NCBI GenBank assembly: GCA_018340805.1
Contig: JACMZG010001871.1
Span: forward strand, 37,456-101,455
Length of the DNA: 64,000 bases
Reading direction: 5' to 3'
DNA from: Microvelia longipes
Taxonomy: Eukaryota; Arthropoda; Insecta; Hemiptera; Veliidae
The position numbers and the translations under genes are program-made. The notes under the pieces were generated by a model, which saw nothing but the letters and a program-made list of their open reading frames with translations, searched no databases and was not told the DNA's origin. This document shows, piece by piece, positions 25,371 through 38,154 of this stretch (the first letter of the stretch is position 1; the number at the start of each line of letters is the position of its first letter).

Positions 25371-25904
25371 TATCATGAAGTCAGGTTTATCTCACTAATT
25401 GATATAGCTGTACCTAATACTCATAACTTATTAAGTACTTACACTGAGAAAATTAGCAAATATTCAGAGCTTGCTATTGAAGTACAGCGGGAAGGAAAAT
25501 GGAGCAAGTTTTTGTGGTACCACTTATTTTATCAGCTACAGGTGTTTACCTAATACACTTCATGACAGTTTGCATAAATTAATATAAGCCCTTTCATATA
25601 CAAACTTTACAGAAAGCTGTCATCGTCAATACGTGCCACATCGTCCGAAATTTCTATCGACCGACTTGAGTGACTTAAGACGGAAAAATAAACAAAATAA
25701 AGATGTTTGACTTGGCTTTGCCCGTCTATTTATCTATTTTTTTAGCCAGTATTTTTTTGACTGAGATAGAGAAAATCTAAAAAACAAATAATAATAATAT
25801 CAACAAACACCGAATAGAGTCACCACCCCCCTAAAAAAATGACACCTTTGGATGATGTCCCGCTGTCATTTAATGCCATTGCTATGCAATGAGAAAACAA
25901 AAGC
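25371..25904. other. No recognised feature
   Basis: AT-rich; no gene seen. Confidence 0.3.
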
Positions 25905-25922
25905 AAATATAATAATAATAAT

Positions 25923-26016
<94 letters not shown>

Positions 26017-26045
26017 TATATATATATATATATATATACATACAT
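25905..26045. repeat. (AAT)n and (TA)n microsatellite
   Basis: A run of AAT repeats (25908-25928) changes into TA repeats. Confidence 0.95.
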
Positions 26046-26520
26046 ACATTATATTTATTTATTAAAAAAAATTCACCTACCCCCTCCACGAACCTAACCT
26101 ATAAGCTCAATTCTTTGAAAAAACTCCTTTCTTACAGCACAGAATTTATTCATTTACGACAGATAATCAAAATTATGATTATCAATCATAAATAAATAAT
26201 AAAACATAATAATAATTTTAAAAAGAACTATAAAGAAAAGCAATAAACAAATTATTACTAAAAATACGAAAAACCAGGAACCGTTAATAAAAGAACCGTT
26301 ACACGGTCATTATGTTAAAACTGAGCTGTTTTAATTCTTTCCCTTCTTATAACCTTTACCGAGAGAAACAGTAGTAGAACGAATTTACGACCCTTAGCTG
26401 TAAAGTAATTCGCCGCATTTTACGACTTTTATAACATAATTATAATAAAAATAAGTGTAATTTTCTGGCACTAAAAGAACCCTTCCGTCATTATGAACTC
26501 ATTCGCATTTAATTATTTCT
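26046..26520. other. No recognised feature
   Basis: AT-rich; no gene seen. Confidence 0.3.
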
Positions 26521-26524
26521 CTTG

Positions 26525-26720
26525 AAACATTCTAAACCCAGGATAATTTAGGGTTAAGATCTTTTACAACTACCTGACTTCGCACAGGCTCGGAACCACC
26601 GACTTAACGTCCATTTCGAAGAAGTCACGTGAAAGGATTTCCTTCCCTCGCATTGAAAATTCTAGAGGCCCCGACCAGAATCGAACCCGGACTGTCCAAC
26701 TTACCATCGGAAGGTAATTT
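26525..26720 (-). mobile_element. tRNA-derived SINE-like copy
   Basis: On the minus strand it carries GTCCGGGTTCGATTCTGG, close to the polymerase III box B (GGTTCGANTCC), followed by a GC-richer body (GGGGCCTCTAGAATTTTC) and then the block shared with 5818-5925. A proper box A is not evident, so the head is degenerate or the element is something else. Confidence 0.5.
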
Positions 26721-26973
26721 AATGATTGTAACCATGCGCAGTTCGTGCCAAATGCATGTGCAGTTTGTTTTTGATGTATGTTTTGTGATGGATACTTCTC
26801 TATTTTTTATTCTCAGCGGGGTAACTTCTTACATGACAAAAATATTAATGCGCCATACCCTTTATTCAAGATACTTGCTATCCCATGTGTAATGGTTATT
26901 TTCAATTATTTGTTGTTTTTCTATTGCCATGTCATTTATGGTCAACTTAACATATGAAACGTGCATTTCAAGT

Positions 26974-27081
26974 ATAGAAAAATGTGAACGGGGCACTTCT
27001 GAGCTTTCCTCAGCACATCAGTTCACAGCGAATCTGATGTGCTGAGAAAAGCTCAGAAGTGCCCCGTTCCAATTTTTCTAT
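26974..27081. repeat. Near-perfect 108-nt hairpin
   Basis: Arms of ~48 bp contain GGGGCACTTCTGAGCTTT and its complement, around a loop of ~11 nt (TTCACAGCGAA). Only a few mismatches are visible. Confidence 0.8.
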
Positions 27082-27085
27082 TCGC

Positions 27086-27413
27086 GATTCAAAGAGATAG
27101 TTGTAAGGTTGGCAATACCAATGGCGGGAAAACGAAAGGGTGATCGAAATTTTTATCATAGGATTTGCATGGGAGCCGTTGAAAATTCTTCTTTTATTCC
27201 AATATTTTATCCAATTCGCTGTCGGCGAATTTCATTTAGAATGCGTGTTTCCGTGCTAAACAACCCATTTCTTGCTTATGCAAGAACCATGCCATTGCGT
27301 GGTTCCGGTTCATGCTTAGAACCTAAAGCTAACTATATATAATAGTTAATATATAGCTAATATATAGGTTCTATATAGCTAACTATATAGAACCTAAAAG
27401 CGTAACTCATATA

Positions 27414-27505
<92 letters not shown>

Positions 27506-27730
27506 TTACGAGCAGTGCTTGACAATTGAGTAACTGCTTAGGTTCTAAAGCATGAACCGGAACCACGCAATGGGCATGGTTCTTGCATATGCAAGAAATG
27601 GGTTGTTTAGCACGGAAACACGCATTCTAAATGAAATTCGCCCGACAGCGAATTGGATAAAATATTGGAACAAACAATATTGGAATAAAAGAAGAATTTC
27701 AACGGCTCCCATTGCTTTATATATATATAT
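27086..27730. mobile_element. Inverted-repeat element with a TA-microsatellite core
   Basis: Arms 27171-27325 and 27541-27710 are inverted copies (both with GGAAACACGCATTCTAAATG or its complement) around a (TA)n core at 27411-27502. Related fragments occur at 39361-39660, 40838-40920 and 51055-51380. Two frames inside are complementary shadows of the arms. Confidence 0.75.
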
Positions 27731-27889
27731 AAAGTTTCGCGAAACGTATTTTTTCGTTATTAGGGACCTCAGAAACGGATTTGTGTCGTGGTCCGAGGTT
27801 CGACTTTCCGCCATGACGCTATTCCATTAGGCGAATTTCCAAAGGAAATTCGCTAAAAGGGTGTTCTCATAGGACATTACAAATTGTGT

Positions 27890-28387
27890 GAAAAATTTTT
27901 GAAAAGTTTCAACTCTTTAGTATAACTACGCCAGGAGCTACGATGATAACACACGCTCAGTGTTTGTCCGTATACAAACAGATAAATTCGTGAAAATCAC
28001 TTAGGAGTTCTTAAAAACACCTGAAACGGACAATTAAGGTGAAATCCAAGTTTTGCGAAATTTTTTGCAGACATATATTTTTTTGCCCGGATTAACCACT
28101 TCGACAGCTTGGTCCTTAGCGGTAAAAAATATATATTATTTCAAGGATAGCACCGGATAGCTCAATATTCCAAAAGAAAAGGGTTCTGAACCACATAGGG
28201 AGAGTTGAACCACATTTTAACTCTGAAGCACACGCACGCACACATATACAGAGACAACTTAGAAAAATTGACCAGAGAGGTCTTTAAAAAATAAAACGGA
28301 TAATTTAGATGAAATTTAATTTTAAAATGTTTTGTGCAAACGCTTTACATTATCTATATGTCTACGTTATAATGAGGAAAAGTAAAA
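27890..28387 (+). repeat. Dispersed repeat family F, two diverged end-B fragments
   Basis: The first (27890-28075) has CAGGAGCTACGATGATAAC and CACCTGAAACGGACAATTA. The second (28210-28387) has CACACACATATACAGAGACAAC and ends ATAATGAGGAAAAG. Confidence 0.7.
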
Positions 28388-28399
28388 AAATTAAAACTA

Positions 28400-28796
28400 C
28401 AGTCTATCGTTTAGTTTAAAAATCTTGACAGGTCAGTTTAGACACCACTGATTCTTAAGAAAAAATCCCTGCAAGAAGAGAGCGGGAAAAAACTATGTAA
28501 ACAAATCAGGTTATTTTACCCGTATTTTCTTGGCGATGTTTTTTTTACATTTCTTTGTGTACTTTTATTATAGAATATAATTTTTTAAGATTAATTTGAA
28601 AGTATTTTTCAAACGATGTAATCAAAATAAGAACCACAAACAAAGTGAACGATTGTGGGAAGAAGGTTTTTTCCTACAGCGGTTATTGTGGTAGGGATTT
28701 TTTCTCTTTTTAGAGAGAGGTTGGCAGCGCTTCTCTGATTGGTCAATCACCAAAATTACTTATGACCTGGGGATTTTTAAACTAAACGATAGACTG
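28400..28796. mobile_element. Tc1/mariner-like MITE, 397 bp, TA target duplication
   Basis: Terminal inverted repeats CAGTCTATCGTTTAGTTT... and ...AAACTAAACGATAGACTG (about 24 bp, near identical) are flanked by TA on both sides. The interior is non-coding. Confidence 0.85.
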
Positions 28797-28799
28797 TAA

Positions 28800-29344
28800 T
28801 TCCCCTTTAGCTCACTCTTAAGCTCTACGATTTTTCTCTATATTCTACTGACCTCATAAATTAAATTTTTGTGAAGCAGGTTGCGCTAATAATTAAGTCG
28901 TAAAAAGAACGAAAATAACTTAGTCTGAAGGACCTAAAAAGCACGCCACATCTCCACATCGTAAAAATCCCGTTTCTAATAAAACGTTTATTGGTCGTAA
29001 AACGAAAAACATTGCTCATAGTAATTTGGGAGTGTTATGACGTCATTTTTAAAGCTGCTTAAGGACTTTAAATAAATCCGGTTGGAAATAAGCAGCCGAC
29101 TTTGAAACTCAACTTCTCTATCAACCATTGTAGGAAGGTTTAGTTTTCCTCATTTATAGCGTTGATAATAGTCCAAGAGCCAATAAAAATAAAGGAAAAG
29201 AAAAAACATTACTTAGCGAACTTAATAAAATTAATAATAATTATAATAATATTATTAATTAATAATAATAAATTAATTAATAAATATTAAATTTAATAAT
29301 AAATAAATTATTATTTTATATTTTGTATTTTGTTAATGTTAATT
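28800..29344. other. AT-rich spacer with one half of a 33-bp direct repeat
   Basis: The segment 29150-29182 (TCATTTATAGCGTTGATAAT then AGTCCAAGAGCC) recurs at 30004-30036. No gene is recognised. Confidence 0.4.
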
Positions 29345-29711
29345 ATTTTTTGAGGTAGTACGTAATTGAGCACTTTATTGGACCGTTTTTAGGATGAGAA
29401 GCCAATCATTATTGTTATAGGAGGTTATTTAGTACTTTTCACCTCCGAGGACAATAATGAATGTAAAAAAACTCCTAGGACGTAAAAGTAATTCATATGT
29501 TGCCGCCATTACTGTAATGTAGCGTGTTCAAAAACAATCTGTGTTAAACCTTCATGAGTTTTCTTTAAAAACGTTCATTTTGTTTCTGTTTTTGTTCGTA
29601 GACTAATTTTTTTTTTCGTTTTTAAAAGGTGTTCTAATTGACAATTTTGTGTGTTTATTTGTAAAGCTTTTACATTTTGAGTAAAAGGTGAAGCTATGGA
29701 TGAATTTAATG

Positions 29712-29800
29712 ACGACGATGATATAGAGTTAATAATAATTGGACGTTTGTGTTTTTCAATTAAGTATATAGGCGCGGTTTAATGAGTGCTATTTTTTGAT
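29712..29800 (+). pseudogene. Short acidic open frame, possible transposase N-terminus
   Basis: ATG at about 29696 opens a 28-residue frame that starts MDEFNDDDDIELI and stops near 29782. Acidic starts of this sort occur in PIF/Harbinger-type transposases, and the frame lies between inverted repeats (29345-29375 and 29815-29850; 29393-29439 and 31693-31739). There is no further coding similarity, so this is a weak guess. Boundaries are approximate. Confidence 0.15.
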
Positions 29801-29849
29801 TTTTTTTTAATGAGTGCTTATATTTAATGAGTGCTACCTCAAAAAAAAT

Positions 29850-29972
29850 AGTTATGCCATCCGGCTGAGAATGTCTTTATGTCTTGGCAATTTCCCGACT
29901 CGCTTCGCTCGTCGGTAAATCTAATTGCCGAGACATAAAGACACAACACTTCTCAGCCTTATGGCATAAATA
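29850..29972. repeat. Hairpin with CTCGCTTCGCTCG loop side
   Basis: Arms contain TATGCCAT..GGCTGAGAA and its complement, plus CTTTATGTCTTGGCAAT and its complement. The centre has GACTCGCTTCGCTCGTC. Confidence 0.75.
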
Positions 29973-30024
29973 ACAATTTCTAATAAATGGCTATTCATTC
30001 ACTTCATTTATAGCGTTGATAATA

Positions 30025-30700
30025 GTCCAAAGCCCAGGACCTAAAAAATGTGACTCATTTTGTACTACTTCAAACCAAATTTTCTGAAAATACACCTTAA
30101 ATTATGAAGGAAAAGCGATAGTCTGCCAATCTAGAGTGGAGCCCGTTCATATGATTTGCGCATGCTCACAAATTTATAAAATCGGCACTTATTCCAGTTT
30201 TTTCTGTCAATAAGGCTCCCTGTAAGTCGGTTGCAAAACATGGAGAGACCATTTTTTTAAAGCTGAAAATTCCTATAAAACGAGTGTTTTTTCGTCAAAA
30301 TCGGATAAATACAACTAAAGTTATAACATTTGTTAAATGCCGAAAAATGCACAAAGGTCAATATTTTTTCAAAGAAATTCTCTGACTTTGCATAAATAAC
30401 CATTATTTTGGTGTTTTAGAAGCACCATAACTTTGGTTGTTATCATTCCATTTTGATAATTAAAACACTTATTATATAGGAAATTTATCAGCTTTAAAAA
30501 ATGGTTTGCTTCATGTTTTGCACCGACAACGGGGGGCTACTTATTGCAAGAAAACTGGAATCAGTGCGATTTTTAGAAAATTTTGAGCTGCACAATCGTA
30601 TAAAAGGCTCCACTCTAGATGTAGGCAGACTATGCTTTTCCTACATAATTTTAAGGTATATTTCAGAAATTTTGCAGTGTCAATTTTTCTGTTAACGTCG
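30025..30700. mobile_element. Family E foldback element
   Basis: The element is nearly palindromic: the left half (GGAAAAGCGATAGTCTGCC) is the inverse of the right (GGCAGACTATGCTTTTCC), centred near 30390. The same family is seen at 53080-53805. The left end GTCCAAAGCCCAGGACC follows a TA. Confidence 0.7.
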
Positions 30701-30785
30701 TGAAGTGTTAACTGCTAAGTCCCAGAAGTTAACTGACCATCAAAAAATTTACACAATCGGTGTAATTTTTTGGTGNCTGGATTAA

Positions 30786-31290
30786 AATTCCTATAAAAAC
30801 GAGTGTTTTTTCGTCAAAATCGGATAAATACAACTAAAGTTATTAACATTTTAAATGCCCGAAAAATGCACAAAGGTCAATATTTTTTCAAAGAAATTCT
30901 CTGACTTTGCAAATAACCATATTTTGGTGTTTAGAAGCCACCATAACTTTGTTGTAGTCATTCCATTTTGATAATTAAAACACTTTATTATATAGGAAAT
31001 TTTATCAGCTTTAAAAAATGGTTTGTTTCATGTTTGCACCGACTTACGGGGGGCTACTTATTGCAAGAAAACTGGAATCAGTGCGATTTTAGAAAATTTT
31101 GAGCATTGCACAATCGTATAAAAGGCTCCACTCTAGATAGGCAGACTATGCTTTTCCTACATAATTTAAGGTATATTTCAGAATTTTGCGTGTCATATTT
31201 TCTGTTAACGTGTGAGTGTTAACTGCTAAGTCCCAGAAGTTAACTGACCATCAAAAAATTACACAATCGGTGTAATTTGTTTGTGTAAAG
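30786..31290. repeat. Direct duplicate of 30266-30775
   Basis: About 510 bp (from ATTCCTATAAAAACGAGTG to ACACAATCGGTGTAATTT) repeat the preceding segment with scattered one-base indels. The single N of this region (30776) lies at the junction, so an assembly artefact is possible. Confidence 0.8.
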
Positions 31291-31349
31291 GGAACTTCTT
31301 TTTGATGGCGCAGTTAACTTCTGGAACTTGAAGTTAACACTGGATTTTG

Positions 31350-32530
31350 CGAAAAAGTATAAAAATTTTTATAGATATAAACATTACTATGAGAATCATA
31401 GCGAAATATAGTCATTTAAATCAGTTGAAATTTACTACGTACACGCAGCTTATTTAACAGCGATCGTATTGGATACGTATGCAATACGGTCAACTACTTC
31501 ACGGTTTTTACAGCGTTATTTGTTTAGTCGATCGAGTGAGATTACGTGATAACTGATCCCGCCAAACATTGCGTCTTTTATAGTGAAGGTTCACTTTTGT
31601 TATAAGGAAGTAAAATAGTTATTTATGTCAAAAGGCTGAGAAGTGTGTTCTTTATGTCACGGCAATTAGATTACTAAATAACTAAATAACCTAAAGTACT
31701 AAATAACCTCCTATAACAATATTTGATTGGCTTCTCATCCGTTCGACGAGAGGTTATCCATTAATACGATCGTCTCTAAAGGTACATACAGCGATCGGGG
31801 CATCCATTTAGATTTCATCTCCCTAGTTCTAGCGTTATGCGATCGATCCCCTCCGATATTCATACAACAATAGTACCGTATGAGAGATCGATCCCATACG
31901 AACGCGGGTCTAAAAGTGTTTGTGAACGTACTAATTTATTTATAAACGTCCCATCGAGTGTCTTTCATCACAATTTGTAAATATGGGTGAAAATCGCAAC
32001 GCAGATCCAAAGCATTTATGAATAAACTATTCTACAAACTTTAAAAATGAAGTAACAACATAAAGAGCTGTAATCGCCTAATAAATAGACAAATAAGAAA
32101 AAGTAGACTTTCAGACTTTCACTGGGTGTTATAAAAACAGGGAGTAAAGTAAGAGATTAATCCCTCGATTCCAGTTTGTTTTTATACAATTGTTTTCCTT
32201 TAACAGCTGTTTTTATTTCGTCAGTCATACCAACATAACGGTTATTTTTTTCACTAGTCTTTTTTTCTAACACCTACTTCAGTATGTTTTTTAAGTCGAT
32301 AAAACCACAAGTTTTTGTATCATTTAGCGAAATTTCTCTTTATGACGCTTTTTGAGGTTTTTGGTTGTCGGAAATGTCGGATATATACATATATAACTGT
32401 AATAAGGTAAGATAGTTATCTATAGGGTATTAAATACGTCTTATTCACCTGCTCGTATTTCCAACGAAAGTTTCACCGTAAACTCTACAGACATAAACCC
32501 TCAGATTTGCCTTTTTAGACCCAAGCATTC
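31350..32530. other. No recognised gene; CGATCG-rich part
   Basis: The stretch 31460-31930 is less AT-rich and contains several GCGATCG or GATCGATC motifs. A very short frame (MGENRNADPKHL) starts at 31984 but is too short to call. Confidence 0.35.
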
Positions 32531-32544
32531 CTAGTGTTTAATGC

Positions 32545-32549
<5 letters not shown>

Positions 32550-32587
<38 letters not shown>

Positions 32588-32630
32588 GTGTGTGTGTGTT
32601 GTGTGTGTGTGTGTGTGTGTGTGTGTGGTG
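32550..32630. repeat. (TA)n(TG)n compound microsatellite
   Basis: A TA run is followed by a TG run. Confidence 0.95.
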
Positions 32631-32824
32631 GATAGAGAACCCGGGTGTGTGAGGTCAAACCCCGTTATAGAGGTTTCTGATTGAAATAAAATAAGTTTTG
32701 TAAAATTCTGAAACGCATTAATATTATTAAATAATTTAATTAAACTTGATACAAAAATCAACCTTCAGGATAACAAACGCAACATTTCCGCGTTTTTGAA
32801 CCCTTGAAATTATAAATTTCTATA

Positions 32825-33110
32825 ATCGTTCATTATTGCTTGTTAATGACCATAAAAAAAATCGGATAGCACAAAAACACGTATAGACTGATTTTCGTAC
32901 AAGTTTCAACTTCTAGCATAAATACGCTGGAAGCTACGATGATAACAGACACACACACAAGAGACAGCAAACTTTGGGAAATCCACTTAGAAAGCCTTAA
33001 AAACACCTGAAACAGGTAATTCAGGTGACATCCCGGTTTCGGATTTTTTTCGTAAACACAATACTTTTCCTATATACCTACTTTATAAAAAATGATTTTA
33101 TACCGTAGGT
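32825..33110 (+). repeat. Dispersed repeat family F, end-B fragment
   Basis: Blocks GGAAGCTACGATGATAACAG, CATCCCGGTTTCGGATTTTT and AATACTTTTCCTATATACC are present. Confidence 0.85.
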
Positions 33111-33119
33111 AAAAAGAAG

Positions 33120-35044
<1,925 letters not shown>

Positions 35045-35425
35045 TTACACTCTTCTTTGACGGAGGGCAAGAATGAAAATTACTCTTTGAGACAAGCCGT
35101 CAACGCAAGCCAATATCTTGTTGTTTATTCTAAAAGGAAAATATTTTTTTAGAAAAGGTCCTTTTCAGGACCACGACCTTGTTTTAGTCTTCGACACCGG
35201 GGGACAAGAAAGAAGATTACCTTTGAGATGAGCCATCAACTCAAGCCAAAAAACTAGTAGTTTACTGGAAAAGAATTTCTAGTAAAGGTTCTTTTCGGGA
35301 CCACGACCTTGTTGACACGGGGGACTAAAATGAAGATTATAGTTGAGATGAGCCGTCACCTGAAGCCAATATCTAGTAGTTTACCCGTAAAGATAATCTT
35401 CAAGATCACGACCTAGTTGGGACAC
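35045..35425. repeat. ~125-bp tandem repeat, 3 copies
   Basis: Copies share GAGATGAGCC(G/A)TCA, CAAGCCAATATCTAGTAG, GGGACCACGACCTTGTTG and ACACGGGGGACAA, with ~15-20% divergence. Confidence 0.8.
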
Positions 35426-35782
35426 TTTCTAACGATTTAATATTATTATATCGGGGGTTCGGAAAATAATAATGTCAACAAAATGTAAAAGAGATTTTTT
35501 ATAGACACACAATTTTATAACACGCAATTCGGAAAAACTTAACCAAAAATTCAAAGGCAAAGAGTTTACAAATTCTCTCAACGGAAAGTCTTTTACGGAA
35601 TTTAAAAAAATCCATGCAGATCGACAGACAAGTAAATGTGACACTGATCTGTTTATGAAGCATAAACCGCAAAGCTGGAGCAAGAACTGAATTGGTCCAC
35701 AAGAACAAAAACATTCTGGAGAAATAAAATTATACCAATAAAGAATTCCTTAGGTACCAAGATTCCAAGGTTTGACCCGGGC

Positions 35783-35787
<5 letters not shown>

Positions 35788-35846
<59 letters not shown>

Positions 35847-35905
35847 ATATATATATAATATATATATATAATATGTGTGTGTGTGTGAATATATATATAT
35901 GCCTA
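35788..35905. repeat. (TA)n(TG)n microsatellite
   Basis: TA runs end in a short TG run and more TA. Confidence 0.95.
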
Positions 35906-36285
35906 TAAGTATAAACATCATTAATGACAGCGATAATTTTAAAAATTATTAAAATTTAAAATAATAATGGAATTGAGTAATAAATAAGTTAACTAAGATT
36001 TATTTCAATGCGGGTTATAAATACAGCTTTAGGGCTAGCTGTATTTATATTTAGCGATATACACACATACTTTATGACGTCATTAATCATCAATAAAGAC
36101 TTCAAAAATAATAAAAAAGGTTAAGATCAATTTCAAATTTAGCGTGCGTGTAGACCTTCATCACAAAATTTGAAACAAAAGTTGCATTTCATGTGGAAAT
36201 AGATGTTTATCAAATGATAAGCATACTTTGCATAAAAATAAGAAATCTAATTGAGTTTAAATTTGGTATAAGTACCCCTGTATAT
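35906..36285. other. No recognised feature
   Basis: AT-rich; no gene seen. Confidence 0.3.
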
Positions 36286-36289
36286 AGAA

Positions 36290-37515
36290 AAATCTGGTAC
36301 GGGGTACCTCAAAACTGGCACTTATTTACTTGGTTCCCAACCTCAATTTATCTGAAAAAAATCTAGTGGATTTGGGTATAGGAACTAGGAGGTCTCGATC
36401 CCTCAGTTTCGATTGTAATGGAGATAGGACTTTAAGAAATTACAAGCTTTTTTGCTTTGAGAACAAAAATATGTTGTAATTTTCCTGGCACTTATTTACT
36501 TGGGTCCCCAATTTATGTTGGGAACCAAGGGTACTTTCGCACTATTATCTTATTTACTTAATTATCAATCTTTTCTCCCCCCCCTTCTCAATCCCATACA
36601 AAAGCCCCATTGCATTTCAACATCCCCTATTAAGATTGTTAAATAATTTCTTTTATATAATTTATTAAATATATGTCGGTACCTAAGTGAATAATTGCCC
36701 TATATCGCCATATTTACTTGGGTCCCAACATTATGTTGGAAACCAAGTAAATAAGTACCAAAACTTTTCCTCATCACATCGGATTCGCAACGCTCGTCCT
36801 CCCTACTTGGGACTCGCTTCGCTCGTCTTCAGAAATTGAAATTCGTCAAAGTAATACTGCAACACGTGTTAGGACTCGCTTCGTACATCCTCAGATAGTA
36901 AATACATTCCCTCTATTCCCAGCAGTCACCCATACAGCACTGACCACTTTCAATGCTGCTTATCCAACAGATTCAACAAAAATTATAGATTTTCATGTCG
37001 TATTGAAATGAAAATTAGTCAACCTATTTATTAAGTAAATGACATTTTTCAGCTCAATTTAATAATTTTCCGACTTTTTTTAAAAAAAACCTATACAATT
37101 CATTTGATAAAAAAACTAATGCTGATAATGAGATGAAACTTGGTACACATGTTAGTCTTACACAAGATTAAATGCGTGCCAAATCTCAGTTCGATTAATT
37201 AACATTTTTCCACGTTTTATGATTTTTTAAAAAGTTTTTCAGAGTCATTATTGCGAGTTAATGACATCATAAATACATTATTTTACTGAAAGCACAACTA
37301 CACATACCAGATTGATTTTGGTACAAAGTTTCAACTCTCTAGCAAAAATACAGTGAGAACTACGATGAAAACAACACATATAGGCAACTTTGTGAAAATA
37401 ACTAAGAGGCCTTAAAATCACCTAGAATAGATAATGCGGTGATATCCCGGTTTCGGATTTTTTTTGCAAACACAATACCCACTATATACTTTTGGTATGA
37501 ATGAGGAAAAGTAAA
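36290..37515 (+). repeat. Dispersed repeat family F, near full-length copy
   Basis: It runs from end A (CTGGTACGGGGTACCTC, then TTTTCCTCATCACATCGGA, GGACTCGCTTCGCTCGTC) to end B (CAAACACAATACCCACTATA, ATGAATGAGGAAAAG). It is interrupted by the MITE at 36317-36759. Confidence 0.85.
36317..36759. mobile_element. 443-bp MITE inserted in a family F copy
   Basis: Terminal inverted repeats GGCACTTATTTACTTGGT and ACCAAGTAAATAAGTACC, with AAAACT directly repeated at 36311-36316 and 36760-36765. An internal copy of the terminus lies at 36487-36530. The uninterrupted site is visible in the family F copy at 38170. Confidence 0.82.
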
Positions 37516-37599
37516 AAAGCACAAGTTTAAATAAGGAAGTTTAAGTTTAAACTTCCCTCCCTAGTTTTTGGCCCTAAGTTTGTAATAAAATAGGGCTAT

Positions 37600-38130
37600 C
37601 ATTTAGCATATCTACGGATTTAGTTAGATTATCATCAGCATTAGTTCAATTTTTATCAAATGAGTCGTGTATTGAGTTGAAATTCCATTGTAACCATATA
37701 TATGTCCAGCGTATTTGCCAATTTTCATCTCATCAACTATCAGCAATAGTTCAATTTTATCGAATGACTTGTGTAAGTTTTTTAAATAATTGTACAAAAT
37801 CATAAAATAATCCAAATTGAGTTGAAATTCGGTACAATAATTCTTATTATTGATTATTATTTTTATTATTATTTATTATTATTAATTAATTAATAAGTAC
37901 ATCAAGTTTCGGTTCAATACAAAAATTACATCAATGGTTTTTGGGTCATAAACGTTAAGAGCATCCATCGTAGTTGGATGCTGATCACCTGGATGGGTGA
38001 TCGCTGCTAAGAAATTAATGCGTTACACTCTGAGGACGAGAAACGCAACTCCTAAGACATCTTGCAGTAAAAATTTAACGACGTGTATGTGATAAAAGTT
38101 CCGAGGTACCCTGTACCTGATTTTTAATAA
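37600..38130 (-). repeat. Dispersed repeat family F, end-A part
   Basis: The inverted end A is present (CTGAGGACGAG, TTCCGAGGTACCCTGTACC). The segment 37640-37750 contains a duplicated block (CATCAGCATTAGTTCAATTT and CATCAACTATCAGCAATAG). Confidence 0.75.
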
Positions 38131-38154
38131 ATTATGATAACAAAAAATAATAAA

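Larger units (their letters stand above)
29345..31740. mobile_element. Complex inverted-repeat unit, ~2.4 kb
   Basis: Arms 29393-29439 and 31693-31739 are near-identical inverted repeats (GATGAGAAGCCAATCA and TTATAGGAGGTTATTTAG). Inside lie a hairpin (29850-29972), a family E foldback element with its duplicated half (30025-31290), another hairpin (31208-31345) and a CGATCG-rich segment. Confidence 0.6.

Noticed and set aside
27795..27815. tRNA T-arm-like GAGGTTCGACTTTCCGCC
   Set aside because: No cloverleaf could be built around it, so a single box-B-like string is not enough for a tRNA call.
27109..27830. Frames of 77, 89 and 92 residues around 27.1-27.8 kb
   Set aside because: They are mutually complementary shadows of inverted-repeat arms.
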